Shown here piece after piece: positions 36,164 to 44,147 of a stretch of DNA of 64,000 nt (positions within the stretch are counted from its first letter, which is position 1; the number at the start of each line of letters is the position of its first letter). Source of the DNA: Dyella monticola. Lineage in GTDB: Bacteria > Pseudomonadota > Gammaproteobacteria > Xanthomonadales > Rhodanobacteraceae. Below the pieces are notes generated by a model that had not been told where the DNA came from, searched no databases, and saw nothing but the letters and a program-made list of their open reading frames with translations. The DNA lies in assembly GCF_003363155.1 (NCBI RefSeq), contig NZ_QRBE01000011.1, positions 1 to 64,000 on the forward strand, given 5' to 3'. The position numbers and the translations under genes are program-made.

Positions 36164-36610
36164 TCACGTGTCGTACTCGCCGCTATCCCACGGCTCAAAG
36201 AAAGCCATGTAGTTGCCCGGCTGCATTTCCACTGCCCATGCATCATCGTCCTCTTGAGGCGGCCGGGCGATCAAGCCGAACTCAAGGTCAAAACGCTCCA
36301 CAGCGAATGGTGCAACCTCTATACGCTCGATCGAGACGTCACCAAGACTCGTAAGTCTTTCCTCGTACAAAGAACTCCGTGCATCTTCATCAAGCCCAGA
36401 ACGTGGGCCAAAACTGTCGATCTTCGCATCGATAAGCTGACCGGCCTTGTCGAATATATAAAGCGCAACGAACTCGCAGCCAGGATTATTGCCAATTGCT
36501 GGATCGAAGGGATTGGTCAGGATGAACCGGCGTCCATCGCGAGTACAACCTATGTGCTCTGCGTGATAGTCGTCGTGATCAATCGCGATTAACTTCGGTC
36601 GCCCTCCCAT
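36164..36610 (-). CDS. cassette gene G: protein of unknown function
   Basis: Protein of 148 residues read from ATG 36610, with GAGGG four bases upstream. It is acidic, with no signal or membrane segment. The sequence TRDGRRFILTNPFDP and the aromatic end FFEPWDSGEYDT suggest a compact beta-rich protein. No family is recognised with certainty. Its own stop lies 10 bases before attC 6. Confidence 0.7.
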   Translation of the reverse strand: MGGRPKLIAIDHDDYHAEHIGCTRDGRRFILTNPFDPAIGNNPGCEFVALYIFDKAGQLIDAKIDSFGPRSGLDEDARSSLYEERLTSLGDVSIERIEVAPFAVERFDLEFGLIARPPQEDDDAWAVEMQPGNYMAFFEPWDSGEYDT

Positions 36611-36626
36611 AATCCCTCTTCTGTTG

Positions 36627-36681
36627 TCTAACGCCTGAGTTAAGCGGCGCCGGAGGCGTCCGCTTGAATGATTAGTTAGAA
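36627..36681 (-). repeat. attC site 7, reverse
   Basis: TCTAACGCCTGAGTTAAGC at the left, GATTAGTTAGAA at the right. It is the last site in this direction and serves the truncated cassette to its right. Confidence 0.92.
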
Positions 36682-36711
36682 AATACCATCGCGTAGCTCG
36701 ATCCGGCGCAG

Positions 36712-36954
36712 TCAACTATTGAAATGGTCTTTATTCGAAAGTGTATATGTCCGTTCTTTGAGTGAGTCATACTCCACCCTCAAGATATATTCAGAGTTGG
36801 CCAGGTCATCGGAGTTTTCCGACATGTCCGGCGCGGCGAGATTGAAGTCTTCAAGTAGGCGTCCTTCATGGCGGAAGTCAAGATAGCGCACGGCACGAGC
36901 CAGGACCCTGCCAATGCCGACGTAGCCCTTGCGCTTTAGATAAGGAACACCCGA
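36712..36954 (-). pseudogene. cassette H: 5'-truncated gene remnant
   Basis: Eighty open codons ending at TGA 36712, with no start codon near the beginning. The stretch KRKGYVGIGRVLARAVRYLDF followed by EYILRVEY resembles the C-terminal end of larger nuclease-associated proteins seen with the pattern GYVGVGxV...EYxVRVEW. The 5' part is gone, cut at about 36.95 kb, next to an unrelated fragment on the other strand. attC 7 lies just downstream, so it was once a full cassette. Confidence 0.55.
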
Positions 36955-37080
36955 TTAGACGAACTCACTGAGCAATTTCTTGCTCGGTTACGTGCCGATT
37001 TTAATCTAGATATTGATTACATACAGGTCGAACTCCCCGAAGAGCCTCTGCCCACTCAAGAACAGGTTAAGGGTCTTTGA
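36940..37080 (+). pseudogene. short 3' gene fragment
   Basis: About 46 codons after a stop at 36936, with no start codon. It contains LDELTEQFLARLRADFNLD, reads like real protein and ends at TGA 37078-37080. It overlaps by a few bases the truncated end of cassette H, which marks a recombination junction. Origin unknown. From 37081 to 37371 I see no gene; this holds the promoter of the helicase gene. Confidence 0.4.
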
Positions 37081-37371
37081 CAGCACCTGGAAAGCCTACG
37101 AAGTTAGCTTTTGGCTGTAGTCTGGCTTTTACTTCGCGCTTCATGCTTGCCCCTAGATCACCCCTATGAGTCCGAGACCTCCACCTGAAATCAACTCGAT
37201 TCCTGCCCGGGAATGTGAAAGTCATGTGAAGATCCTAGCCTTAAGGTCCGCAGCACATGTATCCATTGACTGATACCCCAGGGCGCGACTTTATGTATAA
37301 CCGAGGCAATCTTTCTAGCCTTAGCCGGTAGACTTCGCGTGCCGAGTTGCGCGTGTAGAAAAGTCCTTTGC

Positions 37372-39729
37372 ATGTCTGACAACATATCTCTCACCACCCT
37401 CCAGGCAGAGAACGCTCGGCTTATTGCTTTGCTGGAAGCGCACGGCATCGAGTGGCGTTTGCCGCCGATGCCCGAGCCGTCATCAGGCACCCTTGGAGAA
37501 GCTGAATCCACGAAACTCAGCACAGCCGAAAAGGTGGCACTTTTTCGCCAGCTGTTCCAAGGCCGTACTGACGTTTATCCCGTCCGGTGGGCCAGTAAAT
37601 CCACAGGGAAGTCAGGATATTCGCCGGCCTGTGCTAACGAGTGGCTAGCAGGTATCTGCGAGAAGCCGCGTATCAAATGCTCCGATTGCGGTCACCGTCT
37701 GCTAATCCCTCTGTCGGACAAGGTGATCTACGATCACCTCGCTGGCAAGCACACGATCGGCGTTTACCCCTTATTGCCCGACGATACCTGCCATTTCCTC
37801 GCCGTAGATTTCGATGAGGATGAATGGAAGGCGGATGCTTTAGCTTTCGTGCAATCCTGTCACGACTTAGGCGTCCCCGTGGCACTTGAGATCTCGCGTT
37901 CAGGCGACGGCGCGCACGTTTGGATTTTCTTTGCTGGTAGCGTTCCTGCCCGCGATGCCAGACGACTGGGCTCAGCGCTTATTAGCCATACCTGCTCTCG
38001 CACAAGACAGCTGAAGCTCAATTCCTATGATCGCCTTTTTCCCAATCAGGACACGATGCCGAAGGGTGGTTTTGGCAATTTAATCGCACTGCCCTTGCAG
38101 AAAGAACCTCGTGAAAACGGCCATAGCGTGTTTGTTGATTTGACCTTGCGCCCACATCCAGACCAATGGGCGTTTCTCGCCTCCTTACAGCCGATGGCTA
38201 CGCACGACATAGAGCCCACCATCCTTCGCGCTACTGGGGGCGTACACCCCTTGGATGTGACCTTTATCGACGAGGAAGATCACAAGGAGCCTTGGAAGCG
38301 ACCTTCGCATTCGACCCAGAAGCTGACTGGGCCGATGCCGAAGTCGCTCACGGTGACGCTGGCGAATCTTATCTATTTTGAAAAAGCGCAACTTCCGCAG
38401 TCCCTTGCCAACCGGTTGATACGCTTGGCTGCTTTCCAAAATCCAGAGTTTTACAAAGCACAGGCCATGCGCTTCGCTGTATGGGACAAGCCCCGCGTGA
38501 TCGGCTGCGCCGAGAATTACCCCAACCATATCGCACTGCCAAGAGGGTGTCTCGATGCAGTCGACGAATTGTTGCTAACCAACAACATCAAGCGTGATGT
38601 GCGCGATGAACGGTACGAAGGGCAGGCCATCGACGTAACATTTTCTGGAACACTTCGCATCGATCAGGAAGCAGCTGCTTCCGCGATGTTACGTCATGAT
38701 GCCGGTGTGTTATGTGCACCGACCGCATTTGGTAAAACCGTGACTGCCGCGGCCTTGATCGCTCGTCGCAGTGTCAACACACTGATATTGGTTCATCGCA
38801 GTGAACTGCTCAAGCAGTGGCAAGAGCGCCTGCAATCCTTTCTGGGTGTTGGCAAAGGTGTGATTGGCGTCATCGGCGGCGGCAAGGCCAAACCGACGGG
38901 CAAAATCGACGTCGCGGTAACTCAGTCGTTATCGCGGCGCGGGGAAGTCAGTTCGTTGGTTGAAAGCTACGGACATGTGATTGTCGACGAATGTCATCAC
39001 GTTGGCGCCGTTTCCTTCGACGCAATTCTCCGGCGAGTCAAAGCTAAATATGTGCTCGGGCTTACGGCTACGCCGATCCGTCGCGATGGCCAGCAACCGA
39101 TCGTCTTTATGCAATGCGGACCAACACGCTACACCGCTGCCCAATCCGCCAGCGCACCTCATGATCTCGAAGTGATGCCACACTCAATAGATCGACCGAT
39201 CGATCTCTCTGAACAAGCCGGCATTCAAGACGTCTTCCGTCATCTGGCCAATGATTCTGCGCGGACGGACGCAATCGTCGATACGATCAAGGTCGCATTC
39301 GATCAAGGTCGAAAGATACTGGTGTTGACGGAGCGTACCGAACATCTCGAAGCCGTCGCGAGTGCGTTGGTGGGCAAAGTACCCAGTTTCTGTATTCTTC
39401 ATGGGCGAATGTCAAAGAAGCAGCGGACCAAGTCGATTAAAGAACTTGATGATTTGCCTCCGACCGCGGCCCGCGTACTGCTCGCCACAGGAAAACTCGT
39501 TGGTGAAGGTTTCGACCATCCCCCGCTCGACATGCTGGTACTCGCGATGCCGGTATCTTGGAAGGGAACTCTGCAGCAATACGCGGGCCGGCTACATCGC
39601 GAGCACGCTACCAAAACCGATGTGCGGATCGTCGACTTTGTAGATACAGGTCACCCGGCACTGTTGCGGATGTGGGACAAGCGTCAACGCGGATATCGCG
39701 CCATGGGTTATCGGATAACTGAGGCGTGA
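37372..39729 (+). CDS. AEP-type primase / SF2 helicase fusion
   Basis: Protein of about 785 residues. The N-terminal coiled part (about 1-60) precedes a primase-like domain (about 70-300): a Cys pair in KCSDCGH, the catalytic AVDFDED (DxD) and SGDGAHVWIFF (the sxH motif) fit archaeo-eukaryotic primases of the type named in TOTE conflict systems. The C-terminal half (about 410-785) is an SF2 helicase: Walker A PTAFGKT, DECHH, LTATPIRRDG and QYAGRLHR. This may be a defence or mobile-element replication protein; the activity is inferred. No nuclease gene is next to it. The ATG at 37372 lacks a clear ribosome-binding site. Confidence 0.8.
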   Translation: MSDNISLTTLQAENARLIALLEAHGIEWRLPPMPEPSSGTLGEAESTKLSTAEKVALFRQLFQGRTDVYPVRWASKSTGKSGYSPACANEWLAGICEKPRIKCSDCGHRLLIPLSDKVIYDHLAGKHTIGVYPLLPDDTCHFLAVDFDEDEWKADALAFVQSCHDLGVPVALEISRSGDGAHVWIFFAGSVPARDARRLGSALISHTCSRTRQLKLNSYDRLFPNQDTMPKGGFGNLIALPLQKEPRENGHSVFVDLTLRPHPDQWAFLASLQPMATHDIEPTILRATGGVHPLDVTFIDEEDHKEPWKRPSHSTQKLTGPMPKSLTVTLANLIYFEKAQLPQSLANRLIRLAAFQNPEFYKAQAMRFAVWDKPRVIGCAENYPNHIALPRGCLDAVDELLLTNNIKRDVRDERYEGQAIDVTFSGTLRIDQEAAASAMLRHDAGVLCAPTAFGKTVTAAALIARRSVNTLILVHRSELLKQWQERLQSFLGVGKGVIGVIGGGKAKPTGKIDVAVTQSLSRRGEVSSLVESYGHVIVDECHHVGAVSFDAILRRVKAKYVLGLTATPIRRDGQQPIVFMQCGPTRYTAAQSASAPHDLEVMPHSIDRPIDLSEQAGIQDVFRHLANDSARTDAIVDTIKVAFDQGRKILVLTERTEHLEAVASALVGKVPSFCILHGRMSKKQRTKSIKELDDLPPTAARVLLATGKLVGEGFDHPPLDMLVLAMPVSWKGTLQQYAGRLHREHATKTDVRIVDFVDTGHPALLRMWDKRQRGYRAMGYRITEA

Positions 39730-39810
39730 AAGGCGAAGTCCCACCTACTGGGTATCTTCTTCCCCCTCGATCCGCATCTGAGTGCCTCGCTGCCCGCCGG
39801 CGACTGATTG

Positions 39811-39978
39811 CACAAACTATGGTACTAAATCTGGCCAACTTCGCGACGTCACTCGCGCGGTAAGTTATTGATCTGAAAGTCAGTGTACAAACTATGGGTC
39901 CGAGCTGCGCGCATAGTCTGTGTTGATGGCTTTCCGGATGCACAAACTATGGGGTGCTAAAACGCACAGACTATGGGG
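39811..39978. repeat. five copies of CACARACTATGG
   Basis: Copies at 39811-39822 (CACAAACTATGG), 39886-39897 (TACAAACTATGG), 39912-39922 reversed (CATAGTCTGTG), 39941-39954 (CACAAACTATGGGG) and 39965-39978 (CACAGACTATGGGG). Four point right and one left. No gene covers them. Such clusters are typical of protein-binding arrays at element ends or origins. Confidence 0.8.
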
Positions 39979-40010
39979 TTCTGTCCACCGATTGTTGTCG
40001 GGAACGCCTT

Positions 40011-40059
40011 ACCTTGTCGCAAAACGCTTAACCGTGTCGCGACTAGGTAACCCTGTCGC
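40011..40059 (+). repeat. three direct repeats ACCNTGTCGC at 19-20 base spacing
   Basis: ACCTTGTCGC 40011-40020, ACCGTGTCGC 40031-40040 and ACCCTGTCGC 40050-40059. The spacing of two helical turns puts the words on one face of the DNA, as in iterons or transposase-binding sites. Confidence 0.75.
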
Positions 40060-40100
40060 TAAGCGACTGTCCCAAGGTAGCGAAGCCAAGTTCTTGCAAT

Positions 40101-40128
40101 AAAAAACCCGCAAGGGGAAGCCTGCGGG
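40101..40128 (-). terminator. intrinsic terminator read leftward
   Basis: CCCGCAAGG (40107-40115) pairs with CCTGCGGG (40121-40128) with one bulge. A run of A on the left gives TTTTTT on the minus strand. No leftward gene is recognised to its right. A further 7-bp stem CTTAGCC/GGCTAAG lies at 40154-40180. Confidence 0.6.
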
Positions 40129-40180
40129 CTTTGGGTCATCCATCTTTACTTTGCTTAGCCAGGAGGGGAAGCCGGCTAAG

Positions 40181-40641
40181 CGGCGGGATTGGAGTCTCAC
40201 GACACGTAATAACTATACCCATAAGTTCATTAATAAAACGTAACTTGGTGGCTGGCACCGGTGATTCTGGCGATGAACCCGATTGCCAAGCCGGTTACGC
40301 GAGAATTCCATGAGGTGTCATCGCTCACACCTCCTAGTAGTCCTGACCATGCTCCTGCATTCCACGGCCTTCGACAGATCGATTCACACCCCGGGAGGAG
40401 GCAGCCCTGGACGCCGGGACCCTGAAAGCGGTCCGTGAGAGCGCCGTCTTTCGCTGGTCCATCAAGGATCGTCTGGTGCGGGAGGCCCGGATCGGCGAAG
40501 TGGTGTCATCATCCAGCGTTCTCGCAGGCATTGAGAGCATGAGAGGTTCCATGGGGCACAATGGCCGCGCTAGCGGGCTGAACGCTTATCTGGTCCCATT
40601 TCATAGCGAAGTCGCCCATTTACTTTAGCGATTTGTGTATC
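40181..40641. other. spacer with one unassigned open fragment
   Basis: No complete gene. On the + strand, 40347-40628 is open without a start codon and reads protein-like (PREEAALDAGTLKAV, then FRWSIKDRLVREA), ending in TAG. It may be the tail of a lost gene. Nothing else is seen. Confidence 0.3.
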
Positions 40642-40659
40642 TTTTGCTGTACAGCAAAA
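40642..40659. promoter_or_regulatory. perfect 18-bp palindrome, probable operator
   Basis: TTTTGCTGTACAGCAAAA lies 73 bases before the ATG of the following two-gene operon, in an AT-rich promoter-like stretch. AAATAGC is repeated twice just to its right. The downstream winged-helix protein is the natural candidate to bind it. Confidence 0.65.
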
Positions 40660-40731
40660 ATAGCAGAAATAGCTAATGTACGTTTTATATGGCATATTTT
40701 CTGCCCAGCTAAAAAGGCCCAATCACCAAAA

Positions 40732-41892
40732 ATGATTCGGTATACAAAGCCACATCATGGGGACCAAGACCCAGGCTTCGACGAAGTAGCTCAGAACGAG
40801 CTCGCCAACGCCGTCATCGGGGCGCTCGTTAGCGCCACTGAGGGCAGGGTCGATGTACGGCATGAGGACTTCCTCCTGAGTCCAGGGCGGCGCCTCGACC
40901 TCTTCCTACGCCTGAAAGTGGACGGACAACACGTCGATTTCGCCATCGAACTTGTCCGGGACGCCTACCCCCGTGACGTTGCCAGCGCGATCGCTCACGT
41001 CCAGAGCTTTGCCCCTAAGGACAGAGTCCCTGTCATCCATATGGTGGCAGCCAACACGTTAAGCAAAGGCGCCCGCGACCTGCTGCGAGAGAACGGGATC
41101 GGATACTTCGATCTACAGGGCAATCTATACATCCGCTGGCGGCGCTGGCTTATCGACGTCCGCACGCAGAACGTCAAGACGTCGTCCAGAAAGAGTGCGG
41201 CCAGCAAGGCTGGCCTCGACCTGTTCACGGATGCGCGTGCCTGTGTTGTGCATGCAATCCTTCATGCCACACGCCACCATGCGAACCCGTGGCTGGGTGT
41301 CCAGGAAATTGCCCAGATGGCGGGAACGTCCGACTTCACCTGTTCCAAGGTCCTCCAAGAGTTGGAAAAGCGCGAGTGGTGCGAAGCCGAAGGAACCGGG
41401 CCCGCGAGGCGCCGGCGTCTGGTCCAACCCAATGCGCTCCTCGATGCCTGGTGTGAAGCGTGGCCGCCGAATAAGGAGAAGCGCACCCACTGGTACTGCT
41501 TCGTGCCACCCAAAGCGGGCGCGCTTCAGCAGAAGCTGCGCTCGCTCGTGGCCAGCATCCCTGACATGATCACCTGGGCCTATTCGGGCGCAGCGCCAGC
41601 GAACATGATCACCCCCCTACTCACGGCGGTCACCGACGCCGAGATCATCATCCCGCCAGGACAGACGGACCTGGTCGCAGGTGCTCTCGGTGTCGATGCC
41701 GCGACGAAGGGCTACAACCTGACGATCGTCGAGCGTGACAGCGCGAGCCTACTGTTTCGTGAGGCACACGGAGATGGCACTTGGTCGGCGAGCCCGTACA
41801 TCCTCTATCTCGACCTGATGCATGGCCCGGGTCGAAACAAAGAACTGGCCGCAAATCTACGGCAACAACTGGAGCTAGCCACCGATGTCTGA
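40732..41892 (+). CDS. nuclease-fold plus winged-helix protein, AbiEi-like partner
   Basis: Protein of 386 residues. Residues about 45-145 resemble a PD-(D/E)XK fold: RRLDLFLRL, then FAIELVRDAYPRDV where active enzymes have E-x-K, then a conserved LLRENGIGYFDLQGNLYIRW. Residues about 170-240 look like a winged helix (VQEIAQMAGTSDFTCSKVLQ). Such proteins are often annotated as type IV AbiEi-family antitoxins. It overlaps the nucleotidyltransferase gene by 8 bases. The catalytic Lys appears missing, so it is more likely a regulator/antitoxin than a nuclease. Confidence 0.7.
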   Translation: MIRYTKPHHGDQDPGFDEVAQNELANAVIGALVSATEGRVDVRHEDFLLSPGRRLDLFLRLKVDGQHVDFAIELVRDAYPRDVASAIAHVQSFAPKDRVPVIHMVAANTLSKGARDLLRENGIGYFDLQGNLYIRWRRWLIDVRTQNVKTSSRKSAASKAGLDLFTDARACVVHAILHATRHHANPWLGVQEIAQMAGTSDFTCSKVLQELEKREWCEAEGTGPARRRRLVQPNALLDAWCEAWPPNKEKRTHWYCFVPPKAGALQQKLRSLVASIPDMITWAYSGAAPANMITPLLTAVTDAEIIIPPGQTDLVAGALGVDAATKGYNLTIVERDSASLLFREAHGDGTWSASPYILYLDLMHGPGRNKELAANLRQQLELATDV

Positions 41893-42832
41893 CGTCAAAC
41901 CACGTACCTCGGCTGGCTACAGCTCCGAAGTCACCGCCGCCTGCGAACGAGCCCTCGTAACGCTCATGGGCGCATTCGGAACGCTGAGCGATACGATCCG
42001 GCTCGTAGGCGGCCTTGCTCCGCGATACATCATTGGAGGCGAGCCACCTGAGGTTCCCGAGCATGCCGGCACGTCTGACGTCGACGTCGTGCTGAACCTC
42101 GCCGTTATTACAGAAGGCGAAAACTACGCCGACCTTGCCACCCAGCTTGAGGCGGTGGGCTTCCGTAGCACAATGGACAAGTCGTCACTCGCGCGCTGGA
42201 AGTGGACTTTGCAGGTGGACAATCTGCCGATCACGGTGGAGTTCCTCCGTGATGCTGCCGGCGCCAAGCTAACGAAAGCTGTCCCAATCGACGGCGAGAA
42301 CGTGACCGCGATGCCCATACCGCACGCCGGTATAGCCCACGAATGGTTTATCGAGCATGTCATCGAGGCTGACCACATCTTTGGAGGTAACGTCCGCACG
42401 AAGATTCGCGTTATCGACGCCGTGGGATTTCTCATCCTCAAGGCGCTGGCGGTAAAAAGCCGGATGCAGCCCAAGGATTCCGCGGACCTCATCTACGTGT
42501 TGGAAAACGCGGGCGACATAGACCACGTCGCCAACCTCTTTGTCGAGAAATTCTTAAGCGGTCAACACGAACAGGCACTCATCGATGGCCTAGAAGCCAT
42601 GGATGAAATGTTCGTGAGTCGCGGCCGACGAGAGAACTGGGAAATGGGCGGTCCACAGTGGTACGGCGAATTTCATTACAAGAACGCGAGCGAAGATGAA
42701 CGCATCACCGCCCAGCGCTACGCCGCAGGATTGGTGGGCTCACTCTTGGGCGCCATTAAAGCGAAACGGCGAGAGGCACGCCGGGCCTCCTTGAAAGCAA
42801 CGAGGATGGCCACCGAGGGAGACCCGGCATGA
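41885..42832 (+). CDS. AbiEii-like nucleotidyltransferase, putative toxin
   Basis: Protein of 315 residues. The nucleotidyltransferase signature is present: GGLAPRYIIGG followed by SDVDVVLNL (the G-G...DxD pattern), with a third acidic residue likely in VEFLRDA. The middle region RVIDAVGFLILKALAVKSR is typical of AbiEii/AbiGii proteins, which transfer nucleotides to block growth. The C-terminus is very basic. Translational coupling to the upstream winged-helix protein is the order antitoxin then toxin, as in AbiE systems. Confidence 0.75.
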   Translation: MSDVKPRTSAGYSSEVTAACERALVTLMGAFGTLSDTIRLVGGLAPRYIIGGEPPEVPEHAGTSDVDVVLNLAVITEGENYADLATQLEAVGFRSTMDKSSLARWKWTLQVDNLPITVEFLRDAAGAKLTKAVPIDGENVTAMPIPHAGIAHEWFIEHVIEADHIFGGNVRTKIRVIDAVGFLILKALAVKSRMQPKDSADLIYVLENAGDIDHVANLFVEKFLSGQHEQALIDGLEAMDEMFVSRGRRENWEMGGPQWYGEFHYKNASEDERITAQRYAAGLVGSLLGAIKAKRREARRASLKATRMATEGDPA

Positions 42833-43049
42833 GTGGTGTGTTCTCCGGGCAACCTGTGACCTGCACGCTCATTTGTCCGATGGATTCGCGGTGGAGAGGC
42901 GCTGTGCACGAGGGCAGTAACGCCATTCTCCGCTCGATTGACGGTCGAAGGGGACGGGGCGCCGCACTTGGTTCTTGAGGCGATAGCGCACTGCCAAGCG
43001 GGGGCAACGAGACTTCGATCTCATGCAGGTTCCGCTCGAGATGCTGGAG
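42833..43049. other. region without a supported gene
   Basis: Several short overlapping frames exist on the minus strand, but none has a convincing start, site and family. The sequence leads out of a decayed integrase gene on that strand. Confidence 0.4.
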
Positions 43050-43112
43050 GTTGAGCTTATAGAGCTTCGCGCGCGGTTTCGCCGCGCGAAGCTGCGCATC
43101 CTTGAGTGCCAT
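43050..43112 (-). pseudogene. N-terminal fragment of a tyrosine integrase
   Basis: The first 21 codons from ATG 43112 (MALKDAQLRAAKPRAKLYKL) match the DUF4102 arm-binding start of phage-type P4-like integrases. After that the frame diverges into unrelated sequence and no catalytic domain is present. It is the relic of an integrase gene that once faced left into the island. Confidence 0.55.
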
Positions 43113-43129
43113 GTGTTGGGACTTTCCGG

Positions 43130-43555
43130 CTACGCGACCTGGACGCCTTCGTCTGTCTCATCTGGCAGCAGGAAAATCTGTAACACGTCGCGCAGACGCT
43201 TCTCGTATGCGGCGTCCTTACGGCAGTTTGCATCCAGGTCCTGTGCAAACCTAACCAACCCTTTCAGAAATGCCTGGCAAAGATCGCCGTAGTGGACCGG
43301 TATGTGTCCGCTACCCAGGTTCGTGATTTCAGAGACCACACGTTGAGTCTGAGGCGTGTTTTCATCGCCCGTAGGAAATTTGATTAATTGATTATGGATC
43401 GAACGGAAGCCATGATCAAAAATAGGCGCTCGCAGCCATTGCTGCGCGGCCGCGCGTAACCCAAGGCCGCCCATCCGTTTCCGCCCGTCGTCGATCCAGA
43501 GCGACGTTTTGCGCGCTACTCCATCGGGTTTCGCCGACGCTCGCAGGTGCTCTAT
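43130..43555 (-). pseudogene. 5'-truncated gene remnant of unknown family
   Basis: Open on the minus strand for about 141 codons up to a stop at 43156 + 400 (43556-43558). An ATG at 43474 gives 114 residues, but the sequence upstream (ARKTSLWIDDGRKR) is also protein-like. The product is soluble, ending LQIFLLPDETDEGVQVA. No family recognised. It probably lost its front end when the neighbouring lyase-like gene joined. Confidence 0.4.
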
Positions 43556-43560
43556 TCATC

Positions 43561-44104
43561 ATGTCTCAGACCCCATCCACACCCAGCAAAGGCGAACTCG
43601 TCGCCCGTTTCATTCCCTTTCTGCAGGAGGTCAAGGACATGACCACGAGCATCGAGGTCGAGCAATGGCTGAATGCGAAGTACGGCGTTGAAGGTGAGTT
43701 GTACAAAGACCTATCGCGACTGATCACTCTGGGCGTAAAGGAGGGTTGGGCGGCGGACATCGAAGTCGCCGGCCCGCGTTACCGCCGTTCGCGCCTCGTC
43801 ATGCCCAGCGCGGAGACTTTTTTTCTTCAGCGCCACGGCGGTGCTGTTGGACAGCACGGATAACACGCAGAACAACCCGGAAGGCAGCTTCCGCGCCGAT
43901 CACCATGTGCACCCGTATGGCGAGATCAATCTGGTGGTACCGCTCAATGAGGGCGCCGCGCTCGCAGGCCCGAACGGCTGGTGTTATGGCGGTTGGACTG
44001 CGCCTGCGCCGGGCAGCCACCATTTTCCGGAAGTGAAGGGAGGTGCCGTCGTCTCGCTCACTTTTCTGCCCGCGGGGCGAATTGCGTTCGACGTCATTCC
44101 ATAA
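43561..44104 (+). pseudogene. frameshifted 4-hydroxylaminobenzoate lyase-like gene (DUF4863)
   Basis: The first frame (43561-43863) encodes an N-terminal part with EQWLNAKYGVEGELYKDLSR and RRSRLVMPSAETFF. The second frame (from about 43830) continues with SATAVLLDSTDNT, HPYGEINLVVPLNEGAA and HHFPEVKGGAVVSL. Together they give a normal 180-residue PnbB-like protein. The break lies in a run of seven T near 43818-43824, so one base was lost or gained, or misread. PnbB turns 4-hydroxylaminobenzoate into protocatechuate and ammonia. Confidence 0.75.
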
Positions 44105-44147
44105 ACAGTAAAACCGACAGGCAACGCGCCCCTGGTCACTGATGAAG

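Noticed and set aside
36254-36592. 112-codon rightward frame in cassette G
   Set aside because: It is antisense to the better-supported cassette gene and runs against its attC orientation.
33824-36681. CRISPR array
   Set aside because: The repeats are 55-59 bases with attC symmetry and are separated by genes of variable length, not by uniform spacers.
40347-40628. Open frame with FRWSIKDRLVREA, superficially like a paired-domain or transposase helix
   Set aside because: No start codon, no ribosome-binding site and no further motif, so it is kept only as an unassigned fragment.
40633-40731. Upstream extension of the winged-helix gene
   Set aside because: It would place coding sequence over the 18-bp palindrome and promoter-like DNA, and the added residues look unlike protein.
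42756-43112. A 118-codon leftward gene
   Set aside because: Only its first 21 codons match a known family; the rest is antisense to the nucleotidyltransferase end and non-coding DNA.
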